Positions 46,201 through 53,818 of a DNA stretch of 64,000 nt are shown here, piece after piece. The notes under the pieces were generated by a model. The model had not been told where the DNA came from. It worked only from the letters and a program-made list of their open reading frames with translations, and ran no database searches. This stretch comes from Winogradskyella algicola (GTDB taxonomy: Bacteria > Bacteroidota > Bacteroidia > Flavobacteriales > Flavobacteriaceae). Every line of letters starts with the position of its first letter. The stretch's first letter is position 1. Location of the stretch: NCBI RefSeq assembly GCF_005869935.1, contig NZ_SZQF01000011.1, forward strand, positions 1 to 64,000. The letters run 5' to 3'. A program made the position numbers and the translations under genes.

Positions 46201-46928
46201 TATTTTGAATTAAAATCTAGAATATAATTCAAACCCTCCAATAGAAAATTTGAATTCGCAAATATGCTATTTTTTAATTGGTTTGACAAAAAATTGGTGT
46301 CACCACCTGTTAAAATAACTGTTAAATCTTGGTGTTCAGCTGTATATTGGTCTACAACACCATCAATTTCTTTAACAACTCCTATAATTACACCAGAGTG
46401 TATGGAGGATTCGGTCGAACTACCAATTATGTTTTCTGGTTGGTGCTTTTCTAATAACGGAAGGTTTGCAGTTAAATTATGAAGCGCATGATATCTTAGT
46501 CTAATTCCAGGAGAAATAGCACCACCCAAATACGCATTTTTATCAGTTACAAAATCATAGGTTATACAAGTACCAGCATCTATAATTAACACATTATTAT
46601 CTGGAAACTGACTTACCGATGCACTTACCAATGCTATACGGTCTACACCTAGAGTTTGTGGTGTTTCGTAAAGATTTTTAAAAGGTAATTTTATCTTATG
46701 GCTTAATTCCAAAACTTTTAAATCTTGCTCAACTAAATCTATTTGCTTTTTAGATAATTTACCAACAGAGGAAATAATAGCCTGTTTTAATTTCGGAAAA
46801 TCCTTTTTTAGCTTTTTATATTCCTTTTTAAATTCCAAAAGTTTAAAGCTAACCTTATGAATTAGCTCATCATTCTGAAAAACAGCTAATTTCACAAAAG
46901 TATTACCGACATCAATGATAAGATTCAT
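46200..46928 (-). CDS. coaX: Type III pantothenate kinase
   Basis: Cytoplasmic ASKHA-fold kinase phosphorylating pantothenate, the first step of coenzyme A synthesis. The motifs DVGNTFVKLAVF (6-17), GVDRIAL and DAGTCITYDF are present, as is GAISPGIRLR. At 242 residues it is typical of the family. It is the first gene of the minus-strand envelope block; the ATG is 102 bp from the divergent tRNA-Phe. Confidence 0.95.
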   Translation of the reverse strand: MNLIIDVGNTFVKLAVFQNDELIHKVSFKLLEFKKEYKKLKKDFPKLKQAIISSVGKLSKKQIDLVEQDLKVLELSHKIKLPFKNLYETPQTLGVDRIALVSASVSQFPDNNVLIIDAGTCITYDFVTDKNAYLGGAISPGIRLRYHALHNLTANLPLLEKHQPENIIGSSTESSIHSGVIIGVVKEIDGVVDQYTAEHQDLTVILTGGDTNFLSNQLKNSIFANSNFLLEGLNYILDFNSK

Positions 46929-47001
46929 ATGCTTTTTATATGGAACAAATTTATAAAATCAAATTTTACAATTTTCTTTTTGGTAATACTAAAAATGAAT
47001 T

Positions 47002-47009
47002 TATATTTG
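47002..47009 (+). promoter_or_regulatory. Promoter of tRNA-Phe (-7 box)
   Basis: TATATTTG matches TAnnTTTG, 21 bp before the tRNA. A TTTTTGG stretch ends about 19 bp upstream, fitting a -33 TTTG element at the usual Bacteroidota spacing. Confidence 0.75.
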
Positions 47010-47030
47010 CATCCGCTTAATTAAGCAATT

Positions 47031-47106
47031 GGTGCCTTAGCTCAGTTGGTAGAGCAAAGGACTGAAAATCCTTGTGTCCCTGGTTCGATTCCTGGAGGCA
47101 CCACCA
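47031..47106 (+). tRNA. tRNA-Phe (anticodon GAA), CCA encoded
   Basis: Cloverleaf with acceptor arms GGTGCCT and AGGCACC, D-loop AGTTGGTAGA, anticodon stem AAGGA/TCCTT with loop CTGAAAA (anticodon GAA) and T-loop GTTCGATTC. Discriminator A (47103) is followed by encoded CCA (47104-47106), in contrast to the tRNA-Arg in this window. Confidence 0.97.
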
Positions 47107-47108
47107 TC

Positions 47109-47138
47109 AAAAACCCGATTCGAATGAATCGGGTTTTT
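47109..47138 (+). terminator. Intrinsic terminator of tRNA-Phe
   Basis: AAAAACCCGATTC and GAATCGGGTTTTT pair over 13 bp with loop GAAT, followed by more Ts. It begins 3 bp after the tRNA. Confidence 0.93.
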
Positions 47139-47261
47139 TGGTTTTTACAGATTACCGCTTTTCAAAAAACATCACGACCTTAGTTTTTATGTAATATATT
47201 TACTTAGACACCAATCTCTTTACACAATTTTTAATATACTTGTTAAAAGAATGATTTACAA

Positions 47262-49709
47262 GTGAAAGTACTTAAGTTCGGCGGCACTTCAGTTGCCAAT
47301 TCAGAAAACATATCAAAGGTTATAAAGATTCTAGAAAGTGAATCTAAAAAAAATAAGATTGCAGTTGTTGTTTCAGCTTTAGGAGGCACAACGGACCTAC
47401 TTATTGAAGCCGGAAATCTTGCCACAAATAAAGATGAAAAATACTTAGAAGTATTTCAAAACATTGTCAATCGTCACATTAACACTGTTGAAGAATTAAT
47501 TGAAGACAAAAACAAAATAGCAGTATTAAATGAAGTCAACACCAAACTTGAAGAATTAAGACAAATTCTTCAAGGGCTTTATCTTATAAACGAATTTTCC
47601 AACAAAACCATTGATAAGATTGTAAGTTTTGGAGAACTTTTATCCTCTTTCATCATTTCTGAAGCATTACAACAAACTGTAAAAAACGCTTCTTTAAAAG
47701 ACAGTAGAGAACTGATTTTAACGGATTCAACATTCACTAATGCAGCAGTAAAAACAAAAGAAACTACAACTAATATTTCTTCGTTTTTCAAAAAGAATAA
47801 AGACAAAATTGTTATCCTGCCAGGTTTTGTTTCCAAAAACAAAAATAACGAAACCACAACATTAGGAAGAGGTGGCTCTGACTACACAGCAGCTTTAATT
47901 GCCTCAGCTGTTAAAGCAGATATATTAGAAATTTGGACTGATGTTAGTGGCATGTACACCGCAAATCCCAAATTGGTAAAACAAGCATTTCCGATAGAAG
48001 AAATATCATATCAGGAAGCGATGGAACTGTCTCATTTTGGCGCAAAAGTACTGTATCCGCCAACTGTTCAGCCAGCCTTGCAAAAGAAGATTCCGATTCT
48101 GATAAAAAATACTTTTTCACCAGATGAAAAAGGCACTTTAATTACCAAAAAAGGCAAAGACAAAAAGCAACCTGTTAAAGGTATAAGTCATATTGAAAAC
48201 ATAGCTCTATTGACTTTAGAAGGTAACGGTATGGTTGGTGTCCCAGGGTTTTCTAAGCGTTTATTTTCCGCGCTATCAAGAAACAACATCAATGTGGTTT
48301 TAATTACCCAAGCGTCATCAGAACATTCTATTTGTGTTGGTGTTTTTAGCTCTGAATCTAAAAAGGCAAAACACGTTGTGGATGAAGAATTTGTTTACGA
48401 AATTTCAAAAAAGAAAATAAAGCCTTTACTCATTGAAGACAGCCTAGCCATTGTTGCTGTTGTTGGAGATAACATGAAAAATCACCAAGGTATTAGTGGC
48501 AGAATGTTTAGAGCTCTAGGCAACAACAATGTCAATGTTAGAGCTATTGCTCAAGGCGCTTCTGAGCGAAACATTTCAGCCGTTATTTCGTACAAAGACA
48601 TAAAAAAAGCACTCACAGCATTACACAATCGCTTTTTTGAAAAACAGATTAAAACACTCAATCTTTTTATTGTTGGTGTTGGAAATGTTGGTGGTATTTT
48701 ATTGAACCAAATCAGAAAACAACACGATTATCTTAATGAAAATCTCCTACTTAATGTTAGAGTTGTTGGCATAAGCAACTCTAAAAAAATGATTTTTGAA
48801 GAAGAAGGTATTGACCTAACTACATGGAGCGAACAGTTACAAAAAGGCAAAAAGCAATCTCATAAATTATTTTTTGATACCATAAAAGAACTCAACCTCA
48901 GCAATAGTATTTTTATAGATGTTACAGCAAATGAAGACGTTGCAAAAACCTACAAAAATTATCTAATGGAAAGTATTTCAGTAATCGCTTGCAATAAAAT
49001 TGCTTGTTCTTCAAAATATTCAGATTATAAAGAATTGAAGGATTTATCAAGAAAATACAATGCTTCATTTTTATTCGAAACCAATGTTGGCGCAGGTTTA
49101 CCTGTAATCAACACACTAAACAACCTTGTTAACTCAGGTGATAAAGTCACTTCTATTCAGGCTGTTTTATCTGGAAGTCTGAATTTTATATTCAATAATT
49201 TTGATGATACGAGCAGTTTTCATGACATCGTAAAACAAGCTCAAGAAGAAGGCTATACAGAGCCTGACCCAAGAATAGACCTCAGTGGTGTAGATGTTGT
49301 CAGAAAGATTTTAATTCTCACCAGAGAAGCCGGTTATAAACTCGATTTAAAAGACATTAAAAACCAATCATTTTTGCCTAAAGAAAGCTTAGCGGCTAAG
49401 ACTGTTGACGACTTCTACAATACTTTAAAAAGCGAAGCTTCACACTTTAGCAAGCTATACAAATCAGCACAAAACAACGATTGCCAGCTAAAATATGTTG
49501 CCGAATTTAACAATGGGAAGGCAAGTGTAGGATTAAAAGAAATTGACAAAGAACATCCTTTTTACAATCTAAAAGGAAAAGACAATATTGTATTATTCTT
49601 CACCGAACGATACACAGAACAACCACTAATTATAAAAGGTGCTGGTGCTGGCGCCGAAGTTACAGCCTCTGGTTTATTTGGAGATATCATTACTTTAGGA
49701 AGAAATTAA
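47262..49709 (+). CDS. thrA: Bifunctional aspartate kinase/homoserine dehydrogenase
   Basis: First and third steps from aspartate to homoserine. The aspartate kinase half begins KVLKFGGTSVANSENISK and runs to about residue 290; paired ACT domains (about 315-455) allow feedback control, probably by threonine. The dehydrogenase half begins LFIVGVGNVGGILL near 465 and contains NVGAGLPVINTL and EGYTEPDPRIDLSG. At 815 residues it matches E. coli ThrA (820). The start is GTG at 47262; the nearby ATG is out of frame and hits a stop at once. No leader peptide rich in Thr/Ile codons was seen upstream. Confidence 0.97.
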   Translation: MKVLKFGGTSVANSENISKVIKILESESKKNKIAVVVSALGGTTDLLIEAGNLATNKDEKYLEVFQNIVNRHINTVEELIEDKNKIAVLNEVNTKLEELRQILQGLYLINEFSNKTIDKIVSFGELLSSFIISEALQQTVKNASLKDSRELILTDSTFTNAAVKTKETTTNISSFFKKNKDKIVILPGFVSKNKNNETTTLGRGGSDYTAALIASAVKADILEIWTDVSGMYTANPKLVKQAFPIEEISYQEAMELSHFGAKVLYPPTVQPALQKKIPILIKNTFSPDEKGTLITKKGKDKKQPVKGISHIENIALLTLEGNGMVGVPGFSKRLFSALSRNNINVVLITQASSEHSICVGVFSSESKKAKHVVDEEFVYEISKKKIKPLLIEDSLAIVAVVGDNMKNHQGISGRMFRALGNNNVNVRAIAQGASERNISAVISYKDIKKALTALHNRFFEKQIKTLNLFIVGVGNVGGILLNQIRKQHDYLNENLLLNVRVVGISNSKKMIFEEEGIDLTTWSEQLQKGKKQSHKLFFDTIKELNLSNSIFIDVTANEDVAKTYKNYLMESISVIACNKIACSSKYSDYKELKDLSRKYNASFLFETNVGAGLPVINTLNNLVNSGDKVTSIQAVLSGSLNFIFNNFDDTSSFHDIVKQAQEEGYTEPDPRIDLSGVDVVRKILILTREAGYKLDLKDIKNQSFLPKESLAAKTVDDFYNTLKSEASHFSKLYKSAQNNDCQLKYVAEFNNGKASVGLKEIDKEHPFYNLKGKDNIVLFFTERYTEQPLIIKGAGAGAEVTASGLFGDIITLGRN

Positions 49710-49715
49710 AAAATC

Positions 49716-50636
49716 ATGAATCAAATTAGAGTATTTTCACCTGCAACTGTTGCCAATGTATCGTGCGGTTACGACGCCATGGGTTTTGCATTAGAAACTT
49801 TGGGTGACGACATGATTTTCACTAAAACAGATAGCAAAGACGTTGTCATTTCTAAAATCGAAGGCGCAAATCTCCCATACGAAGCCAATAAAAATGTTGC
49901 TGGAGTTGTTGCTCTGCTTATGCTTGAAGACAGTAAGGCCAACTTCGGATTAGACATCCAAATTTTCAAAAACTTTAAGCCTGGTAGTGGATTAGGGAGT
50001 AGCGCTGCAAGTGCTTCAGGCACTGCGTTTGCTGTAAATCATTTATTAGGCAATAAATATTCAAATTTAGAACTTACTAAGTTTGCTATGCAAGGTGAAG
50101 TAGCTGCTTGTGGTTCTGCAATTGCAGACAATGTAGCAGCAGCAATTTACGGAGGCTTTATTCTGGTTAAAAACTACGAACCTTTAGACATAGTCAGCAT
50201 ACCAACACCTACAAATTTGGTCGCCACTATTATTCACCCTCAAATTGAAATTAAAACTGAAGATGCACGTAAAGTTGTACCAACACAAATCGATTTAAAA
50301 ACAGCTATTACACAATGGTCTAATGTAGGTGGATTAATAAGTGGTTTACACAGAAATGACTTTGATTTAATTGGCCGTTGTTTGGTTGATTTGGTGGCAG
50401 AACCAAACCGGAAAAAATTAATTCCACTTTTTGACGATGTTAAACAATCTGCAATTGCCGTAGGTGCTTTGGGAGCTGGTATTTCTGGTTCTGGACCATC
50501 AATTTTCGCACTAAGTAAAAATCTTGAAACGGCGCAAAAAGTTGAAGCAGCAATGGATGCCGTTTATAAAAACTCTGGCATTGATTATAACACTTACGTA
50601 TCTCATATAAGTAAAACAGGAACACGAATTCAATGA
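49716..50636 (+). CDS. thrB: Homoserine kinase
   Basis: GHMP kinase phosphorylating homoserine. The N-terminal SPATVANVSCGYDAMGFAL (8-26) and the ATP loop PGSGLGSSAAS (89-99) are typical. At 306 residues it is full length. It follows thrA by 6 bp and its stop overlaps the thrC start as ATGA, so thrABC is one operon. Confidence 0.96.
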   Translation: MNQIRVFSPATVANVSCGYDAMGFALETLGDDMIFTKTDSKDVVISKIEGANLPYEANKNVAGVVALLMLEDSKANFGLDIQIFKNFKPGSGLGSSAASASGTAFAVNHLLGNKYSNLELTKFAMQGEVAACGSAIADNVAAAIYGGFILVKNYEPLDIVSIPTPTNLVATIIHPQIEIKTEDARKVVPTQIDLKTAITQWSNVGGLISGLHRNDFDLIGRCLVDLVAEPNRKKLIPLFDDVKQSAIAVGALGAGISGSGPSIFALSKNLETAQKVEAAMDAVYKNSGIDYNTYVSHISKTGTRIQ

Positions 50637-51937
50637 CATATTTTAGCCTTAACCATAACTCACCAGAAGTTTCACTTGAAGAAGCTGTTATTAGAGGATT
50701 GGCGCCTGATAAGGGTTTATATTTTCCAAAGACAATTCAACAATTACCAGATTCTTTCTTTCAAAATATTGAAAACCTGAGTCATGTTGACATTGCTTAC
50801 GAAGCCATAAAACAATTTGTTGGAAATGAAATTCCTGAAGAAGATTTAAAACCAATTTTAAAAGATGTTTTAAGTTTTGATTTCCCAATAGTTGAAATTG
50901 ATGAAAACATAGCTTCATTAGAATTGTACCACGGACCAACTATGGCATTTAAAGATGTTGGCGCTAGGTTTATGGCACGTTGTCTTGGTTATTTCAACAG
51001 TAAAAATCAAAACACAAATAAAATTACGGTTTTAGTAGCTACTTCTGGTGACACAGGCGGAGCTGTTGCTAGTGGTTTTTTAGGTGTAGATGGCGTGGAT
51101 GTTGTAATCTTATACCCAAGTGGAAAGGTTAGCGATATACAAGAAAAACAACTTACAACGCTTGGTCAGAATATTACAGCACTTGAAGTTGATGGAGTTT
51201 TTGATGATTGCCAAGACATGGTTAAGACGGCATTTTTAGACCAAGACTTAAAAGGCAAACGTAATTTAACTTCAGCAAACTCAATTAATATTGCGCGATG
51301 GCTACCACAAATGTTTTACTATTTCTTTTCATACAAAACATTAAAACAAAAGGACAAAAAACTGGTCTTCTCGGTACCAAGTGGTAATTATGGGAATATT
51401 TGCGCTGGCATGATGGCACAAAAACTAGGCTTACCTATTCATCATTTTGTTACAGGCACCAATGCAAACAATATTATACCTGAATACTTAAAAACAGGTA
51501 ACTACCTAACTAAAGCCTCTATTGCTACAATAAGTAATGCTATGGATGTTGGTGCACCAAGTAATTTTATAAGGATTGAAGCACTTCACAACAACAATTT
51601 TGAGCAATTAAGAGCAAATCTTTCTGGCTACAGCTACACAGATTCTGAAACACTTGATGCCATAAACTTTTTAAAAACGCAGTACAATTATACAGCTGAT
51701 CCTCATGGATCTATTGGCTATTTAGCATTAAAAAATTACATAACTCAACATCCTGATTCTTATGGTATTTTCTTAGAAACAGCACATCCTATTAAGTTTT
51801 TACCAGTAATGCCAAAACAAATAGCAGACCAAATAGAAATGCCTTCTCAGATTAAATCTATTCTACATAAAGAAAAGAAGAGTGTCAAAATTTCTAGCTA
51901 CAACCAACTAAAACATTTTCTTTTAAACAACCCTTAA
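50633..51937 (+). CDS. thrC: Threonine synthase
   Basis: PLP enzyme making threonine from phosphohomoserine. The PLP lysine is probably Lys107 in AFKDVGARF; ATSGDTGGAVASGF near 136-149 and SVPSGNYGNICAG are conserved. At 434 residues it matches the family. It overlaps thrB by four bases. The region downstream has a strong palindrome that may serve as terminator. Confidence 0.96.
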   Translation: MTYFSLNHNSPEVSLEEAVIRGLAPDKGLYFPKTIQQLPDSFFQNIENLSHVDIAYEAIKQFVGNEIPEEDLKPILKDVLSFDFPIVEIDENIASLELYHGPTMAFKDVGARFMARCLGYFNSKNQNTNKITVLVATSGDTGGAVASGFLGVDGVDVVILYPSGKVSDIQEKQLTTLGQNITALEVDGVFDDCQDMVKTAFLDQDLKGKRNLTSANSINIARWLPQMFYYFFSYKTLKQKDKKLVFSVPSGNYGNICAGMMAQKLGLPIHHFVTGTNANNIIPEYLKTGNYLTKASIATISNAMDVGAPSNFIRIEALHNNNFEQLRANLSGYSYTDSETLDAINFLKTQYNYTADPHGSIGYLALKNYITQHPDSYGIFLETAHPIKFLPVMPKQIADQIEMPSQIKSILHKEKKSVKISSYNQLKHFLLNNP

Positions 51938-52017
51938 TTTATTTTAACTTATTTTCAAATTACAAACCTCTTAATTTTTAGGGTTAAAATTTGATTATAT
52001 CATAATTATATGTGATG

Positions 52018-52037
52018 ACCCCTAAAAATTTAGGGGT
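52018..52037. repeat. 20-bp near-perfect palindrome between thrC and glnK
   Basis: ACCCCTAAA and TTTAGGGGT pair perfectly over 9 bp with a 2-base loop, followed on the plus strand by TATATTTTTATTT. A partial copy, TTTTTAGGGTT (51975-51985), lies upstream and could pair with the left arm as an alternative fold. It could be the thrC terminator, an operator for the nitrogen genes, or both. Confidence 0.6.
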
Positions 52038-52054
52038 TATATTTTTATTTATTA

Positions 52055-52062
52055 TAAATTTG
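52055..52062 (+). promoter_or_regulatory. Probable -7 box for the P-II/ammonium transporter genes
   Basis: TAAATTTG matches TAnnTTTG, 24 bp before the P-II ATG and 18 bp after the palindrome at 52018-52037. Confidence 0.55.
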
Positions 52063-52085
52063 AACGCAAATCAAAATTTATTTCA

Positions 52086-52424
52086 ATGAAAAAAGTTGAA
52101 GCCATTATTAGAAAATCAAAATTTTCGGCTGTTAAAAGCGCACTGCATGAAGTTGGTGTAAATTTCTTCTCTTATTGGGACGTTACAGGTCTTGGTAATG
52201 AAAAAGAAGGCCATGTTTACAGGGGCGTTTCATATAGTACTAGTGACATACAAAGACGTTATCTATCTATTGTAGTGAATGACGATTTTGAGGAAGTAAC
52301 TATTAATGCCATTTTAAAATCTGGAGCTACAGGACAAGTTGGTGACGGTAAAATCTTCGTATCTGACATTAAGGAATGCTACAGAATACGAACGGGGGAA
52401 AAAGGCGGTCAAACTTTAAACTAA
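52086..52424 (+). CDS. glnK: P-II family nitrogen regulator
   Basis: Trimeric nitrogen/energy sensor that blocks or opens the ammonium channel. The 112 residues begin MKKVEAIIRKSKFSAVKSAL; the T-loop region (about 37-55) holds Tyr50, the position of the uridylylated Tyr51 in E. coli, though modification here is unproven. The C-terminal GDGKIFVSDIKECYRIRTGE is the conserved signature. It is 4 bp before the transporter gene; the pairing makes GlnK more likely than GlnB. Confidence 0.93.
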   Translation: MKKVEAIIRKSKFSAVKSALHEVGVNFFSYWDVTGLGNEKEGHVYRGVSYSTSDIQRRYLSIVVNDDFEEVTINAILKSGATGQVGDGKIFVSDIKECYRIRTGEKGGQTLN

Positions 52425-52428
52425 AACA

Positions 52429-53724
52429 ATGGAATTATTTACTACAAACAATGTTTGGATGATGATTTGCACTGCCCTGGTTTTCTTTATGCATCTTGGG
52501 TTTGCTTTCTTAGAAATAGGATTAACACGTCAAAAAAACACATTAAACATATTATTCAAAAACATTTTTATCATCACATCTGGTCTTTTACTTTATTACC
52601 TTATAGGTTTTAATCTCATGTATCCTGGCGAGTTTAACGGTTTCATAGGATTCTCTGGTTTCGGGTTAGATGCACCATTGACAGATTCTGGTACTTTAGA
52701 CTTAACCTATAATGAAGGCTACACGTATTGGACAGACTTTTTATTTCAAGGTATGTTTGCAGCAACCGCAGCTACTATCGTCTCTGGAGCCGTTGCAGAA
52801 CGCATTAAGATTGGTCCATTTATGGTTTTTGCAGTTTTATATGTAGGATTAATTTACCCTATAGCTGGCTCTTGGAAATGGGGAGGTGGATTTTTAGACA
52901 AGCTTGGATTCTACGACTTTGCAGGCTCAACGCTTGTACACTCAGTAGGTGGTTGGGCTGCATTAGTTGCTGTATGTTTATTAGGTTCAAGAATCGGAAA
53001 ATTTAAAGACGGAAAACTACAAGCTATACCTGGTCACAACATACCAATCGCCACTGCAGGAGTACTAATCCTATGGTTAGGCTGGTTTGGATTTAATGGT
53101 GGCTCTGTACTTTCTGCAAATCCAGAAGCGACATCATTAACACTTGTAACTACATGTCTTGCCGCAGCTGCCGGAGGTGTTTTTTCTGCCATAACCTCAA
53201 CAATTATGTTCAAAAATCTTGACCTTACTATGTTTTTGAATGGTATACTTGGCGGACTAGTTGGTATCACAGCAGGAGCAGATGTTATGAGTCCTACAGA
53301 TGCTATTATCATTGGCGCCGTATCCGGAATTATTATTGTACTAGCTGTTAGTTTTATTGACAAACTTAAACTAGATGATCCAGTTGGAGCTATAGCCGTA
53401 CATCTTGTATGCGGTATTTGGGGAACTTTAGCAGTAGGGATTCTTGGTTTTAAACCATTAACTAATGATGCAGGTGATTTTTTAAATACAAACGGTAATG
53501 TGGTAGCTTCTGCATTAGAAGCCGCTAACGAACTATCATTTTTGCCTCAACTTTATGGTGTCTTGGCTTATGCTGCCATCTGCCTTGCGTCTTCATTTTT
53601 AATCATTTTTTCTTTAAAGAAAACTGTAGGTATTAGAGTTTCTGAACTTGAAGAATTAGAAGGTCTTGATGCACATGAACATGGCATGGATGCTTACCCA
53701 GACTTCAGATTGAACGAACATTAA
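52429..53724 (+). CDS. amt: Ammonium transporter
   Basis: Amt/Rh-family channel for ammonium uptake, 431 residues with about 11 membrane segments. Conserved segments include FMHLGFAFLEIGLTRQKN, the DFAGSTLVHSVGGWAALVA region and the late AIAVHLVCGIWGTLAVG, the last two carrying the probable twin histidines. It is coupled to a P-II gene, the usual regulatory pair. The C-terminal tail includes a His- and Asp-rich end. Confidence 0.96.
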   Translation: MELFTTNNVWMMICTALVFFMHLGFAFLEIGLTRQKNTLNILFKNIFIITSGLLLYYLIGFNLMYPGEFNGFIGFSGFGLDAPLTDSGTLDLTYNEGYTYWTDFLFQGMFAATAATIVSGAVAERIKIGPFMVFAVLYVGLIYPIAGSWKWGGGFLDKLGFYDFAGSTLVHSVGGWAALVAVCLLGSRIGKFKDGKLQAIPGHNIPIATAGVLILWLGWFGFNGGSVLSANPEATSLTLVTTCLAAAAGGVFSAITSTIMFKNLDLTMFLNGILGGLVGITAGADVMSPTDAIIIGAVSGIIIVLAVSFIDKLKLDDPVGAIAVHLVCGIWGTLAVGILGFKPLTNDAGDFLNTNGNVVASALEAANELSFLPQLYGVLAYAAICLASSFLIIFSLKKTVGIRVSELEELEGLDAHEHGMDAYPDFRLNEH

Positions 53725-53754
53725 TCGTTATATAACTTGTTTTAATTTAAATTG

Positions 53755-53797
53755 TAAAAAACACCCTCTAACTAATTTTAGAGAGTGTTTTGTTTTA
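53755..53797. terminator. Hairpin terminator between amt and ppc
   Basis: CACCCTCTAA and TTAGAGAGTG pair with one mismatch around a short loop, flanked by AAAAAA on the left and TTTTGTTTT on the right. Converging amt and ppc can share it. Confidence 0.75.
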
Positions 53798-53818
53798 TAA
53801 ATTTTTCTGTCTGCTTTC

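Noticed and set aside
47139-47261. Threonine-operon attenuator or leader peptide before thrA
   Set aside because: No short reading frame rich in Thr or Ile codons and no hairpin apart from the tRNA-Phe terminator were seen.
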